From Planctomycetia bacterium (lineage in GTDB: Bacteria > Planctomycetota > Planctomycetia > Gemmatales > HRBIN36), in assembly GCA_016795155.1 (NCBI GenBank), contig JAEUIE010000053.1, forward strand, positions 1 through 64,000: a DNA stretch of 64,000 nucleotides, read 5' to 3'. Under the pieces are notes generated by a model. That model made no database searches, was not told the origin of the DNA, and saw nothing but the letters and a program-made list of their open reading frames with translations. This document shows, one piece after another, positions 1-7,685 of this stretch. Within the stretch, counting starts at the first letter, position 1; each line of letters starts with the position of its first letter. A program made the translations under genes and the position numbers.

Positions 1-49
1 AGAGTGCGGCAAGAGTGGTCACAATAGCATTCCAGAGTTGGTGCTCCAT
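1..49 (-). CDS. Possible transposase N-terminus, cut by window edge
   Basis: An open frame begins with ATG at 49 on the minus strand and runs off the left edge; its first 16 residues read MEHQLWNAIVTTLAAL. From memory this resembles the start of IS4-type transposases found in planctomycetes, but 16 residues cannot prove it. The idea fits the accessory look of the next 4 kb. It could equally be chance coding. Confidence 0.25.
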   Translation of the reverse strand, partial: MEHQLWNAIVTTLAAL

Positions 50-215
50 AATCGGCTCCGAAGGTGGTACTTCTGGTGCCTAGTATGGAGCCCAACTTGT
101 TGTCGCGCAATACCTTTCGGCTCATGGCGCAAAAAGCTCGCTAGCCCTGGGTTGTTTGCTAGAATAAGATTCAAGCCCTGAAGGGGCGGGAGAATGCCAT
201 TTCTTTGGCTTTACC

Positions 216-3167
216 CTACTTTGCATTCTCGAATATGTCTTCGTGATCAACATCATCTGACCAGTATCCATATCGTCGAGCTAGTATGTCTTCAATCACC
301 TCTGGAGTAAATCTAGGATGATGCGGTGCCAGCCCCCACGTCATAAGAATTGAACCCAGATTCGTCCGACGTGCAAACTCGAGTTCCTCAATAGTGAATA
401 TACTGTATGGCAAAGGAGGCTGGTCAATCTTAATTGTCCCCTTCATCACATCCCGCATATATTCAAACATTGCACGTGGATCTGCATGCTTTCCGAGTCT
501 TTGATGCATTCGATTATTCATTGTCACCCCAAAGATAGAGTGTGCAATGTGCCAGTCTTTCCAGCCACGTTTTCTTAATTCTTCCACCAACGCCTGGAAT
601 GGTATCTCGCCTGCCAATTTTTTTAAGGTCTCTGGAATCATTTCAATGATGTTTTGATATCTGTTTCGAATCTGGGTCTGAGACTCTTCTTTGGAATACG
701 TAGGACCTGGCCCCGATGGTTGTTGAAGCGATTCATGGCAGCTCACTGGAAATTCATCCTTTGATTCAGGTAAAGAATCAATCACATTGCGTGTTTCATT
801 GAATCGATCTGCTGTAATAAAGTTACGGATGACTTGAGCATAGGGTTGTCCAACAAACATTTTGCCTGGAACGCCACTTTTAAAAATCTCTTCCAGTAAC
901 TGTGAGACACGATCGTGCGGCAAAAAAGATATGTTTAGTAACAGTTGGACTATGGTTGCGAGCATATGCGGAAAAACTTCATCTAAATGTTTCTCGGCCA
1001 CTTGTGATGGCCATTGCACGGTCCACTCTTGTATTTCGCCATTGAGTTCTGGCTTTACGACAGGCTCTAAGTTTGAACCGACTGAAAAGTTAAGAATGAC
1101 CGATGTTTTAGGGAGACATAAGTCAACTTTTGTCGTTTCTGCTTGCAGAATCTGGAAACATGCTATGAACTGTTCGGCTAGCGTAGTTGACTCATAAGTA
1201 TTCAACCAACTTACCTTCCAAGTGATTCCTTGGGCACCCCATGTGTAACTTCTCTTAAATCCTAAGTCGCTTGCCGGAAACCCATTAAGTTGTTTCCTGC
1301 AAGATGCTACAACAGCATCAGCATCCATGTCCTCAAACTCTTTTTCTGCTTTCCTAACTAGTTCATCAAAAGATCCACCTAAATTCCATTTCGCAATTTG
1401 ATCATATAAGTGTTGCCCGATCTTCGGCGACAGCTTCTTAGCGAGAACCACCACCATACAAGCATGGTAGTAAAGGCCATCAAACTCTTGATGAACGTCG
1501 CTGTCAAATGGGCTTTTCGCCAACTTCCCATGAAAGAATAGGGAAAGGTGTGCAAGCTCAATGAAACCAGCCCAGGCACCCACCGCATAGTCACATTGTG
1601 CGGCTTCAAGAATTGCCGTCCATGCCCTGTGTTGTATCTGAGCACGCTGCTGACTTAGTGCAAATTGTGCAGCAAAAAGGGCGTGGTATTTCGCCGCATA
1701 GTGCAGGCCAATCTCCTGATAAAACTTTGAAAGCACCATCGCAGCTAGGAAGAATCCCTCAGCGGTTTCCTCAGTAAACCAATTAATTTTCGCCGTATGA
1801 ATTTCAGAAATTGCATCACGCAGTCTCCCATGTTTGTAGTGAACCATTGCACGATCTCGACTTTTTTCAGCCGCGCTAAATCCGCCAACACGTTTTGACA
1901 ATGCCTCATCGACTTTAGCAGTAAGCTCAGAGTAATTTGGACGATCAGAAAGTATGTGACAGACGGCGGTTAAAATGTCAGCGAAGTTTTCCAAGGGAAA
2001 AAGTGGCGCTTCAGGGAGAAGTTCGGTTAGCTTCATCCACCATTTGATGGGCTCATCAAATTCGGCTTCGATACCGGTCTCAGAGATCTTGTGAATTGCT
2101 AGGTGACCACGTAACCGCAGCAGTTCTGCTTTTGTTGATGGGAAAGCACGCTGCTCAATCGCCTTCTCCAACAATGAAATTGTTCTTGCGTATGAGCTTT
2201 GAAGTTCTGACAATGTGAATTGAGCATGGCCATGTTTTGTTGCGCTAATGCTATAACTTAATAGCATGCAGTAATCGATAATCTCATCAATATCCGATTC
2301 GACTTTGAAGGAACGGTGCAGATACTCAAGTACTTTTCCCTCGTGTCCAATTAGTGTTCCCAGCCCACGAAGTTGTGCTACGGCAATTTCATAGGATGCC
2401 CGTCTTTGCAAGTGTTTCGCGCTATTATCACTAGCAAAGACCTCCATATGCCTGAGCCAAAAAGGGATGTCTTGCTGAACTGATTCTTCACTTGTGGCGT
2501 GCCTAAGAAGCCCTTTGATCTCGAAGAAATCTGCATAACTACCTTTCTCGGCTGACTTGGTCTTCCATTTTTCAAGCATTGATTCGTATGAATCATCCTT
2601 GTCAAAGAGATCTCTTGGATAAATCTCACTCGGAACCTGCAAATACCTGCTTGCAATGTGAAAAGTATCTTTTGCGGAGAGTTCCTCCGACATCGCTTTG
2701 CCATCATGGACTTCCAGTTCAACACTGTGCGTTGTTTTTGCCCATTCCTGTAATGCATGTCTTTTTGATACTGCAAGGTCGGTCGAAAGGAAGTAATGGA
2801 TGGCTTGCACATGTGTGCCTTGTGCCAAAATTGTTTCTATGTCAGCTTTGACCTTAGACTCGATGCTCTCCTTCTGAATCGTACATGCAAATGCAATAGG
2901 CTTATCGGAGACCAAACCTAGAAAAGCCGATCTAGATAGTGAAGTAGTGGCTAAGTACGAACGATAAGTTTCAAAATCACGTCCCTGATCGCCACCTGCT
3001 GAAACGGGACCTGTTGCTGGCAAGATGTTACTGCAGATTCTCGCACGAGCAAAGTGACGACACATTTCCTCAAATTCATGATGTCCATTCCGGGCACTAA
3101 TCTGCTCTAATCCGAATCGTATTTGTTGAATAACTTGATCGATGGTCGATGCCATACTATCCACCAT
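216..3167 (-). CDS. Large nuclease-like N-terminal domain plus long helical region
   Basis: A 983-residue protein I cannot assign to a named family. Residues about 25-110 hold a conserved-looking core: an H-x-F-E-E helix near 30-34, G-G-D-Q-G-R-D at 58-64, then a hydrophobic strand ending in C-T-I-Q-K at 95-99. That order recalls the PD-(D/E)XK (Mrr-like) nuclease fold, although the Q-K spacing is not the classical (E/Q)-x-K. The rest, from about 190 onward, is rich in helices with paired aromatic and Ala positions and looks TPR- or HEAT-like. There is no signal peptide or membrane segment, so a cytoplasmic protein is expected. Start chosen at 3167; a second Met four codons later (3155) is possible. 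No partner gene follows on the same strand. A single-gene defence or nucleic-acid-directed role is plausible but is inference. Confidence 0.6.
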   Translation of the reverse strand: MVDSMASTIDQVIQQIRFGLEQISARNGHHEFEEMCRHFARARICSNILPATGPVSAGGDQGRDFETYRSYLATTSLSRSAFLGLVSDKPIAFACTIQKESIESKVKADIETILAQGTHVQAIHYFLSTDLAVSKRHALQEWAKTTHSVELEVHDGKAMSEELSAKDTFHIASRYLQVPSEIYPRDLFDKDDSYESMLEKWKTKSAEKGSYADFFEIKGLLRHATSEESVQQDIPFWLRHMEVFASDNSAKHLQRRASYEIAVAQLRGLGTLIGHEGKVLEYLHRSFKVESDIDEIIDYCMLLSYSISATKHGHAQFTLSELQSSYARTISLLEKAIEQRAFPSTKAELLRLRGHLAIHKISETGIEAEFDEPIKWWMKLTELLPEAPLFPLENFADILTAVCHILSDRPNYSELTAKVDEALSKRVGGFSAAEKSRDRAMVHYKHGRLRDAISEIHTAKINWFTEETAEGFFLAAMVLSKFYQEIGLHYAAKYHALFAAQFALSQQRAQIQHRAWTAILEAAQCDYAVGAWAGFIELAHLSLFFHGKLAKSPFDSDVHQEFDGLYYHACMVVVLAKKLSPKIGQHLYDQIAKWNLGGSFDELVRKAEKEFEDMDADAVVASCRKQLNGFPASDLGFKRSYTWGAQGITWKVSWLNTYESTTLAEQFIACFQILQAETTKVDLCLPKTSVILNFSVGSNLEPVVKPELNGEIQEWTVQWPSQVAEKHLDEVFPHMLATIVQLLLNISFLPHDRVSQLLEEIFKSGVPGKMFVGQPYAQVIRNFITADRFNETRNVIDSLPESKDEFPVSCHESLQQPSGPGPTYSKEESQTQIRNRYQNIIEMIPETLKKLAGEIPFQALVEELRKRGWKDWHIAHSIFGVTMNNRMHQRLGKHADPRAMFEYMRDVMKGTIKIDQPPLPYSIFTIEELEFARRTNLGSILMTWGLAPHHPRFTPEVIEDILARRYGYWSDDVDHEDIFENAK

Positions 3168-3291
3168 TGTTTGATTGTACTTCTATTCTACATGCCCAGG
3201 CCCGGATCAATCATCAATCAAAAGCTGAACCAGGATTCTCCACAACTCCTGATGATCTTGCTTCGTCACACCGCAAGTTGGGAAAGCCTGC

Positions 3292-3582
3292 TCAACCGTA
3301 CTTGGCAGCGACTTGAATTGCAGCTTGGAGGTGGATTTTCTCTAGCCCATCTTCAATTAACTCAGCATGCTCGCGAACTTGGCTCAACGTAACGTCAAAC
3401 ACTTCCCCATTCTCCATTTGTAAAGTAATTCTACCGCCAGGTTTGCCTACTGCGTTTGTGACATGATCTGCTCGAATGACCTCACATTTACCCAAGCATT
3501 GGAGCAACACTCCGCCGCCATGAAATTTTATTAGGGAGCCTACTCTTGGCAGTTCAGGCCAACCGGTAGAGTCGAGGTCCAT
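3292..3582 (-). CDS. Small hypothetical protein
   Basis: A 96-residue soluble protein without a family I recognise. The start at 3582 is supported by a good ribosome-binding site (AGGGAGA, about six bases upstream on the minus strand). The sequence is mixed alpha/beta, with a Gly-rich turn near residues 22-25 (HGGG) and a C-terminal helix. It lies 124 bp upstream of the large minus-strand gene and could be co-transcribed with it. No signal peptide or membrane segment is visible. Function unknown. Confidence 0.55.
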   Translation of the reverse strand: MDLDSTGWPELPRVGSLIKFHGGGVLLQCLGKCEVIRADHVTNAVGKPGGRITLQMENGEVFDVTLSQVREHAELIEDGLEKIHLQAAIQVAAKYG

Positions 3583-3780
3583 CGCAATCTCCCTAAAGAA
3601 GGACCAGCAACCTCCATAAGGCTAGACAAGTTTTCTTACTCTATCAAGATCAAACACTATTTGCATGGTGCCCTGAAGATTCATGAGATTGCCATGCCAC
3701 GGAAGTGATGTACTCATCTCTTCCGTGCTAAGTGTGCGATCATCCCCGAACCTCACTTCACCGCTCGCACTCCAATCCCC

Positions 3781-4017
3781 ATGAAAACCCTCACCCTCGA
3801 AATCGCCGACTCCCACTACCTCTACGCCGAAAGACTAGCAGCCAGCCTCAACGAACCTCTCACACAACTCCTTCACCGGGCGCTCATCGAGAAACTCGAC
3901 GAGATCGGAACCGCTCACACTCAAGAAAGAGCCAAGCGTGGCAGCCGTGAAGCTTTTCGGGCGGCCTTGAGCAAAGTTCCCGATGTACCACCAGATGCCG
4001 GCGATGAGCTTGATTGA
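3781..4017 (+). CDS. Antitoxin-like small protein (orphan)
   Basis: A 78-residue protein. It opens with a beta strand (K-T-L-T-L-E-I) followed by two amphipathic helices, then ends in an acidic, Pro-rich tail (P-D-V-P-P-D-A-G-D-E-L). This layout is common for antitoxin-like proteins with a ribbon-helix-helix-like N-terminus and a disordered toxin-binding tail. No toxin gene (PIN, RelE or similar) lies next to it on either strand, so it would be an orphan. There is no clear Shine-Dalgarno before ATG 3781, which is frequent in this window. Placement in the antitoxin class is inference from shape and composition. Confidence 0.6.
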   Translation: MKTLTLEIADSHYLYAERLAASLNEPLTQLLHRALIEKLDEIGTAHTQERAKRGSREAFRAALSKVPDVPPDAGDELD

Positions 4018-4021
4018 GTCA

Positions 4022-4037
4022 GCCCCCGAATGGGGGC
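4022..4037. terminator. GC hairpin after antitoxin-like gene
   Basis: A six-base-pair stem (GCCCCC at 4022-4027 with GGGGGC at 4032-4037) closes on a GAAT loop, five bases after the stop codon. It lacks a T-run, so it is a weak terminator candidate. The 170 bp that follow contain another possible stem-loop (GCTGG/CCAGC) but no gene that I can support. Confidence 0.35.
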
Positions 4038-4209
4038 GACCGGGTGGTAGCTGGCTGCCTGGTGCCCCAGCCGAATGCCCGGATTATCAAAACAACCGAA
4101 GCTGTGGCAGGGTCGTTTGGTACTCCAATCGACCCTGTGGAATTGCAACTACATTACGTCTCAGCATCAGGGTTAAGTTGATTACAACACAACCCTGCCA
4201 AACATATGC

Positions 4210-4695
4210 TCACCCCCTCATCGCCTTCTCAATCACTGCAATATCAATCTTCTGCATCATCATCATCGCTTCGAATGCTCGCTTGGCTACGGCAGGATCG
4301 GGGTCGATGATCGCTTGTGTCAAAGCCACTGGTGTGATCTGCCAATTGATGCCCCATTTGTCTTTGCACCAGCCGCACTGGCTTTCCTTGCCGCCGTTGC
4401 CCACGATGGCGTTCCAGTAGCGGTCGGTCTCGGCCTGGTCTTCGGTGGCCACTTGGAACGAGAACGCTTCGCTCTGCTTGAATGCCGGTCCGCCGTTGAG
4501 CCCCAGGCAGGGTATGCCGAGCACGGTGAACTCGACGGTAAGTACATCGCCTTTCTTTCCAGAAGGGTAATCCCCCGGCGCCTTGTGGACAGCCTTCACC
4601 TCAGAGTTTGGAAAAGTCTTGGCATAAAACCTCGCTGCCTCCTCTGCATCCCGATCATACCAGAGACATATCGTATTCTTAGCTGGCTTGGCCAT
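4210..4695 (-). CDS. VOC-fold (PhnB / glyoxalase-like) protein
   Basis: A 161-residue protein of the vicinal-oxygen-chelate superfamily, PhnB-like branch (often mislabelled 3-demethylubiquinone methyltransferase). It shows the family pattern: a beta strand with L-W-Y-D, the helix A-A-R-F-Y, F-P-N-S near residues 25-30, and G-x-N-G-G-P in the middle. The second half carries the C-G-W-C-K-D-K-W-G-I-N-W-Q motif. A longer reading frame starts at 4767, but ATG 4695 is preferred because GGAGAG sits just upstream and because homologs begin at this point. It is divergent from the next gene across about 100 bp. The substrate cannot be predicted; metal binding and a small-molecule or resistance role are family-level expectations. 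Confidence 0.85.
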   Translation of the reverse strand: MAKPAKNTICLWYDRDAEEAARFYAKTFPNSEVKAVHKAPGDYPSGKKGDVLTVEFTVLGIPCLGLNGGPAFKQSEAFSFQVATEDQAETDRYWNAIVGNGGKESQCGWCKDKWGINWQITPVALTQAIIDPDPAVAKRAFEAMMMMQKIDIAVIEKAMRG

Positions 4696-4796
4696 GGTGG
4701 TTCTCTCCAAAATGAAATTCGAAGGTGTACCCTTTGCAGACAATCCACACTCCCACTCAACCGTCATAATAACAGATGCCTCTCAGGAGAAAACCC

Positions 4797-5231
4797 ATGT
4801 CATCTCAACCAATCCTCCTCACCCTCGCATTCACGTTTCTTTTCTTCAATAGCATCCAGGCCGACGACAAACCCGATTCCCGAATCCAGGCCGTCGTCGA
4901 CTACTTCGGCAAGAACTGCTTCAAGATGGAAAAGTCCAAGGAGGGTGGATGGGATGTGATCGATCCTAAGTTCGATGGCTGGTACATCAACATTTACTTC
5001 AAGAGCTTCCCAACTAACGCAACCGAGGAGGAGATGTGGAAAGTGCTGAGGCAGATCAACCTGGCGTTCATCCCCAATGCCCCGGCCAAGCTTGCCATGT
5101 CCTACCCCGGCCTGCGTGCCGATGCCCCTGGTGAACCAAAGCGCAAAGCACCCGATTTGAAGAAGCTGGGAATCCATGACAAAATGATCAAGCTCTTCAA
5201 GGAGTACAGACCAGCTGAGGTGAAGAAATAG
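4797..5231 (+). CDS. Small exported hypothetical protein
   Basis: A 144-residue protein with a clean N-terminal signal peptide: a hydrophobic core L-L-T-L-A-F-T-F-L-F-F and a likely cleavage site after S-I-Q-A. The mature part is about 120 residues, Lys-rich and without cysteine pairs. It contains the aromatic segment G-W-Y-I-N-I-Y-F. I recognise no domain. ATG 4797 is preferred over the upstream ATG 4776 because AGGAGA lies at 4785-4790, directly before it, and the signal peptide begins there. It is probably periplasmic. Confidence 0.7.
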   Translation: MSSQPILLTLAFTFLFFNSIQADDKPDSRIQAVVDYFGKNCFKMEKSKEGGWDVIDPKFDGWYINIYFKSFPTNATEEEMWKVLRQINLAFIPNAPAKLAMSYPGLRADAPGEPKRKAPDLKKLGIHDKMIKLFKEYRPAEVKK

Positions 5232-5744
5232 CGGGAGTCTGTAACTGCGCTGACCTCAAGTTCTCTCGCGAGAATTAAAATATTTCTCCACATCTGAAAC
5301 ATTGTTCACATATGCACTAGACAAATGACGATGTGAGTATATATTTCCTTCAGTGACGTTCTTTGTGCAGCAGTTTGTACAGATAGCTATCACCTCTCGT
5401 TTTGATTGGCTTCGCTTCTGATCCTGTCAGTTTATCTCACTCTTGTCGTGCCCTTTATCTGGCTCATCTTCATTCTGGCAATTCCAGCCTGTACACGACT
5501 AGTCCGTGCGTTTCATTCATTCGAAGTACGATGGAATTCCATCGTGTCTTCGAGGGTCAGTCTCCAGTCAAATCGTTTTACCAAGAACCTGCTATTTGTG
5601 GCAGTAACTCCTCGCCATGCTTCCGGTGTCGGAAGCGGAGCCTGCTGCCTTTTGAATCACCTGTAGAAATCGTTCTGCAGGAGTTTACCTGGTCTGAAGC
5701 AATTCACCGTGAAACGCTGAATGACCAGGTTTGGAGTAGAGACA
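5232..5744 (+). promoter_or_regulatory. 513-bp gene-free leader before RRM gene
   Basis: No gene is supportable here; the open frames have poor composition and no ribosome-binding site. The end of the segment holds an inverted repeat with perfect 8-bp arms (ACCTGGTC at 5687-5694 and GACCAGGT at 5723-5730). Its right arm stops two bases before the GGAG ribosome-binding site (5733-5736) of the RNA-binding protein gene. A long structured leader is expected for cold-induced or autoregulated RNA-binding protein genes. Calling it regulatory is inference. Confidence 0.4.
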
Positions 5745-6047
5745 ATGAGTAAGAAGTTGTATGTCGGTAACCTCTCGTATGAGACCACCGATGCCGATCT
5801 GCGTGACATGTTTGAACAGCATGGTAGCGTTTCGTCAGCACAAGTAATTATGGACCGCGACACTGGTCGCTCCAAGGGTTTTGGTTTTGTTGAAATGGGT
5901 GAAAGCCAGCACGCTGATGCTGCTATTTCAGCACTCAATGGCCAATCCAGCGGTGGCCGTCAGTTGACGGTGAATGAAGCTCGCCCCAAGACCAATTCCG
6001 GTGGTGGCAGCCGTGGTAGCTTCGGTGGTGGCAACCGTCGTTATTAA
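5745..6047 (+). CDS. RRM-domain RNA-binding protein
   Basis: A 100-residue single RNA-recognition-motif protein of the glycine-rich (cyanobacterial Rbp / cold-inducible) type. RNP2 (LYVGNL) is at residues 5-10 and RNP1 (KGFGFVEM) at 44-51, so the aromatic RNA-stacking residues are present. The domain is followed by a short Gly/Ser/Arg tail (GGGSRGSFGGGNRRY). Start at ATG 5745, with GGAG at 5733-5736; an in-frame ATG at 5721 is upstream and less likely. It stands alone between a long leader and a strong terminator. Members bind single-stranded RNA and act in RNA folding or stability, often at low temperature (family knowledge). Confidence 0.93.
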   Translation: MSKKLYVGNLSYETTDADLRDMFEQHGSVSSAQVIMDRDTGRSKGFGFVEMGESQHADAAISALNGQSSGGRQLTVNEARPKTNSGGGSRGSFGGGNRRY

Positions 6048-6090
6048 TCGTATCGAGCTGGGTATTCCCATTGAAAATAGTAATAGCTTC

Positions 6091-6120
6091 AAAGGTAACG
6101 GCATTCCCGTTACCTTTGTT
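6091..6120 (+). terminator. Rho-independent terminator of RRM gene
   Basis: A perfect 11-bp stem (6091-6101 with 6107-6117) and a 5-base CATTC loop, followed by TTTGTTGTT. It lies about 45 bp after the RRM stop codon. Confidence 0.85.
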
Positions 6121-6540
6121 GTTAAACAATGCTCCATGGTTTGCCATTTTCCGGTTTACCATGGTTGACTTGTCGTACTTCCCACTCAGCTACACATTTC
6201 AATTATTGTCGCTCACATCCGAACATCAGCTCATCATTTCCGCACCTAATCTCGGTGAACTGCCTCTACAGCAGAATCGTGAATAGTTCTGGCAAGAATC
6301 GATGTATGAGTAATTGCACAGGCGTTGAATTGGCAAATGAGTTACTGCTGTGAACAAAGCTTTGCCAGAGATAATGAAGAATCTTTGGAAAAGCTTCCTA
6401 TGATAGAACATCAACGGTGTAACTGGCAATCACACCCATTCAAAAATGCTCTGTCCTGCACCGTAAGATTCAACCATTCAATCAGTTGAAGTCTGCCAGC
6501 ATGGCGACGCGTTTAGTTTTTTGTGTCCTCGAAAGAATTC
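6121..6540. other. 420-bp stretch without recognised gene
   Basis: Between the RRM terminator and the Rieske gene I see only short frames without ribosome-binding sites or recognisable domains. The sequence is AT-richer than the neighbouring genes. It probably carries the promoter of the next gene, but no convincing -35/-10 pair was identified. Confidence 0.4.
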
Positions 6541-7587
6541 ATGCAGCCTGTCACGGAGGCTCTCTACGATTGCTGGTATCTGGCAATTCCAGGCAGGCAA
6601 TTGAAGCGAGGTCGCACCTTGCGGAAAATGTTGCTGGGCAAGTCGGTTCTGCTGGGGCGTGATTCTGATGGCGTGGTCTTTGCTCTCGTTGATATCTGTC
6701 CGCACCGTGGCATACCACTGTCACACGGCAAGTTCGACGGCAAAGAGATCGAGTGCTGTTATCATGGCTGGAAGTTCGATTGCTCAGGCACCTGTACTCA
6801 TATCCCTTCGCTGCTGAGTACGCAGAAGTTTGAGCTTGACCGAGTTCACACAGGCAACTTCCCCTGCAGGGAGGTTCAGGGCAACATCTGGGTCTATATT
6901 CCCCAGGAGAAAAATAAACTACCTGAAGCTTTGCCGGAAATACCACTCTGCCCACAAGTTGATGCCAGTCATTATCGCATGGTGGAGCACAGTGTTTTCA
7001 ATTGCTCGATAGATCAAGCTGTCATCGGGTTGATGGATCCTGCCCACGGGCCTTTTGTTCATCAATCGTGGTGGTGGCGTACTGCCAAAACGATGCATGA
7101 AAAGTCCAAGGAGTTCGCGCCCTCGAACCTGGGCTTCACGATGGTTCGCCATCGTCCTTCTTCAAACTCCAAAGTGTATCAACTGCTCGGCGCGGAGGTC
7201 TTTACCGAGATCCGCTTTGAACTTCCCGGCAGCCGTATCGAACACATTAGCGTCGGCAAGCACAGCATTGTCGGGCTGACATCACTAACCCCGCTTACGG
7301 CAGATCAGGCAGAACTCCATCAGGTTTTCTACTGGACGTTCCCCTGGCTCGGCGTCATCAAGCCGTTCATGCGACATTTTGTCAGAACCTTTATCGAGCA
7401 GGATCGCAAAGTAGTTGGTCAGCAGGCGACTGGTCTGAATGAAGACCCGGCTCTGATCCTGATCAACGATGCCGACAAGCCGGCTCGGTGGTACTACGCT
7501 TTGAAGAAAGAACTGATCCAGTCCAGAACCGAAGGCAGACCCTTCGTCAATCCCGTGCCTCACACCACGCTGCGTTGGCGAACTTGA
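6541..7587 (+). CDS. Rieske non-heme iron oxygenase
   Basis: A 348-residue ring-hydroxylating oxygenase-type alpha subunit (PaO/VanA-like class). The Rieske 2Fe-2S motif is complete: Cys53-x-His55 (CPHRG) and Cys73-x2-His... in CYHGW (Cys73, His75 by my count). The downstream D-P-A-H-x4-H motif provides the mononuclear iron site, and Trp-rich residues follow it. A frame opening with GTG at 6523 has no ribosome-binding site; ATG 6541, with GAAAG upstream, is preferred. No reductase or ferredoxin gene lies nearby, so electrons must come from elsewhere. Substrate unknown; family members hydroxylate or demethylate aromatic, sterol or pigment substrates. A hairpin-free 98-bp gap separates it from the ABC-F gene. 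Confidence 0.9.
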   Translation: MQPVTEALYDCWYLAIPGRQLKRGRTLRKMLLGKSVLLGRDSDGVVFALVDICPHRGIPLSHGKFDGKEIECCYHGWKFDCSGTCTHIPSLLSTQKFELDRVHTGNFPCREVQGNIWVYIPQEKNKLPEALPEIPLCPQVDASHYRMVEHSVFNCSIDQAVIGLMDPAHGPFVHQSWWWRTAKTMHEKSKEFAPSNLGFTMVRHRPSSNSKVYQLLGAEVFTEIRFELPGSRIEHISVGKHSIVGLTSLTPLTADQAELHQVFYWTFPWLGVIKPFMRHFVRTFIEQDRKVVGQQATGLNEDPALILINDADKPARWYYALKKELIQSRTEGRPFVNPVPHTTLRWRT

Positions 7588-7685
7588 AACCTGGGTGAAT
7601 GTAGATTCCGATTACTATCAGTCCACGCCAAGGCAGCCTCGTCACCAATCCATAGAATGCTTGTTTCTTCAAGGTTCTTATTCGT

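Noticed and set aside
3622-3816. 64-codon frame on the minus strand
   Set aside because: It overlaps the start of the antitoxin-like gene, has no ribosome-binding site and no recognisable domain.
4315-4959. 214-codon plus-strand frame
   Set aside because: It runs antisense through the VOC-fold gene and into the exported-protein gene; its composition fits a shadow of those real genes.
5402-5752. Frames in the RRM leader, one with a hydrophobic start
   Set aside because: No ribosome-binding site, no homology pattern and overlap with the RRM start; treated as leader RNA.
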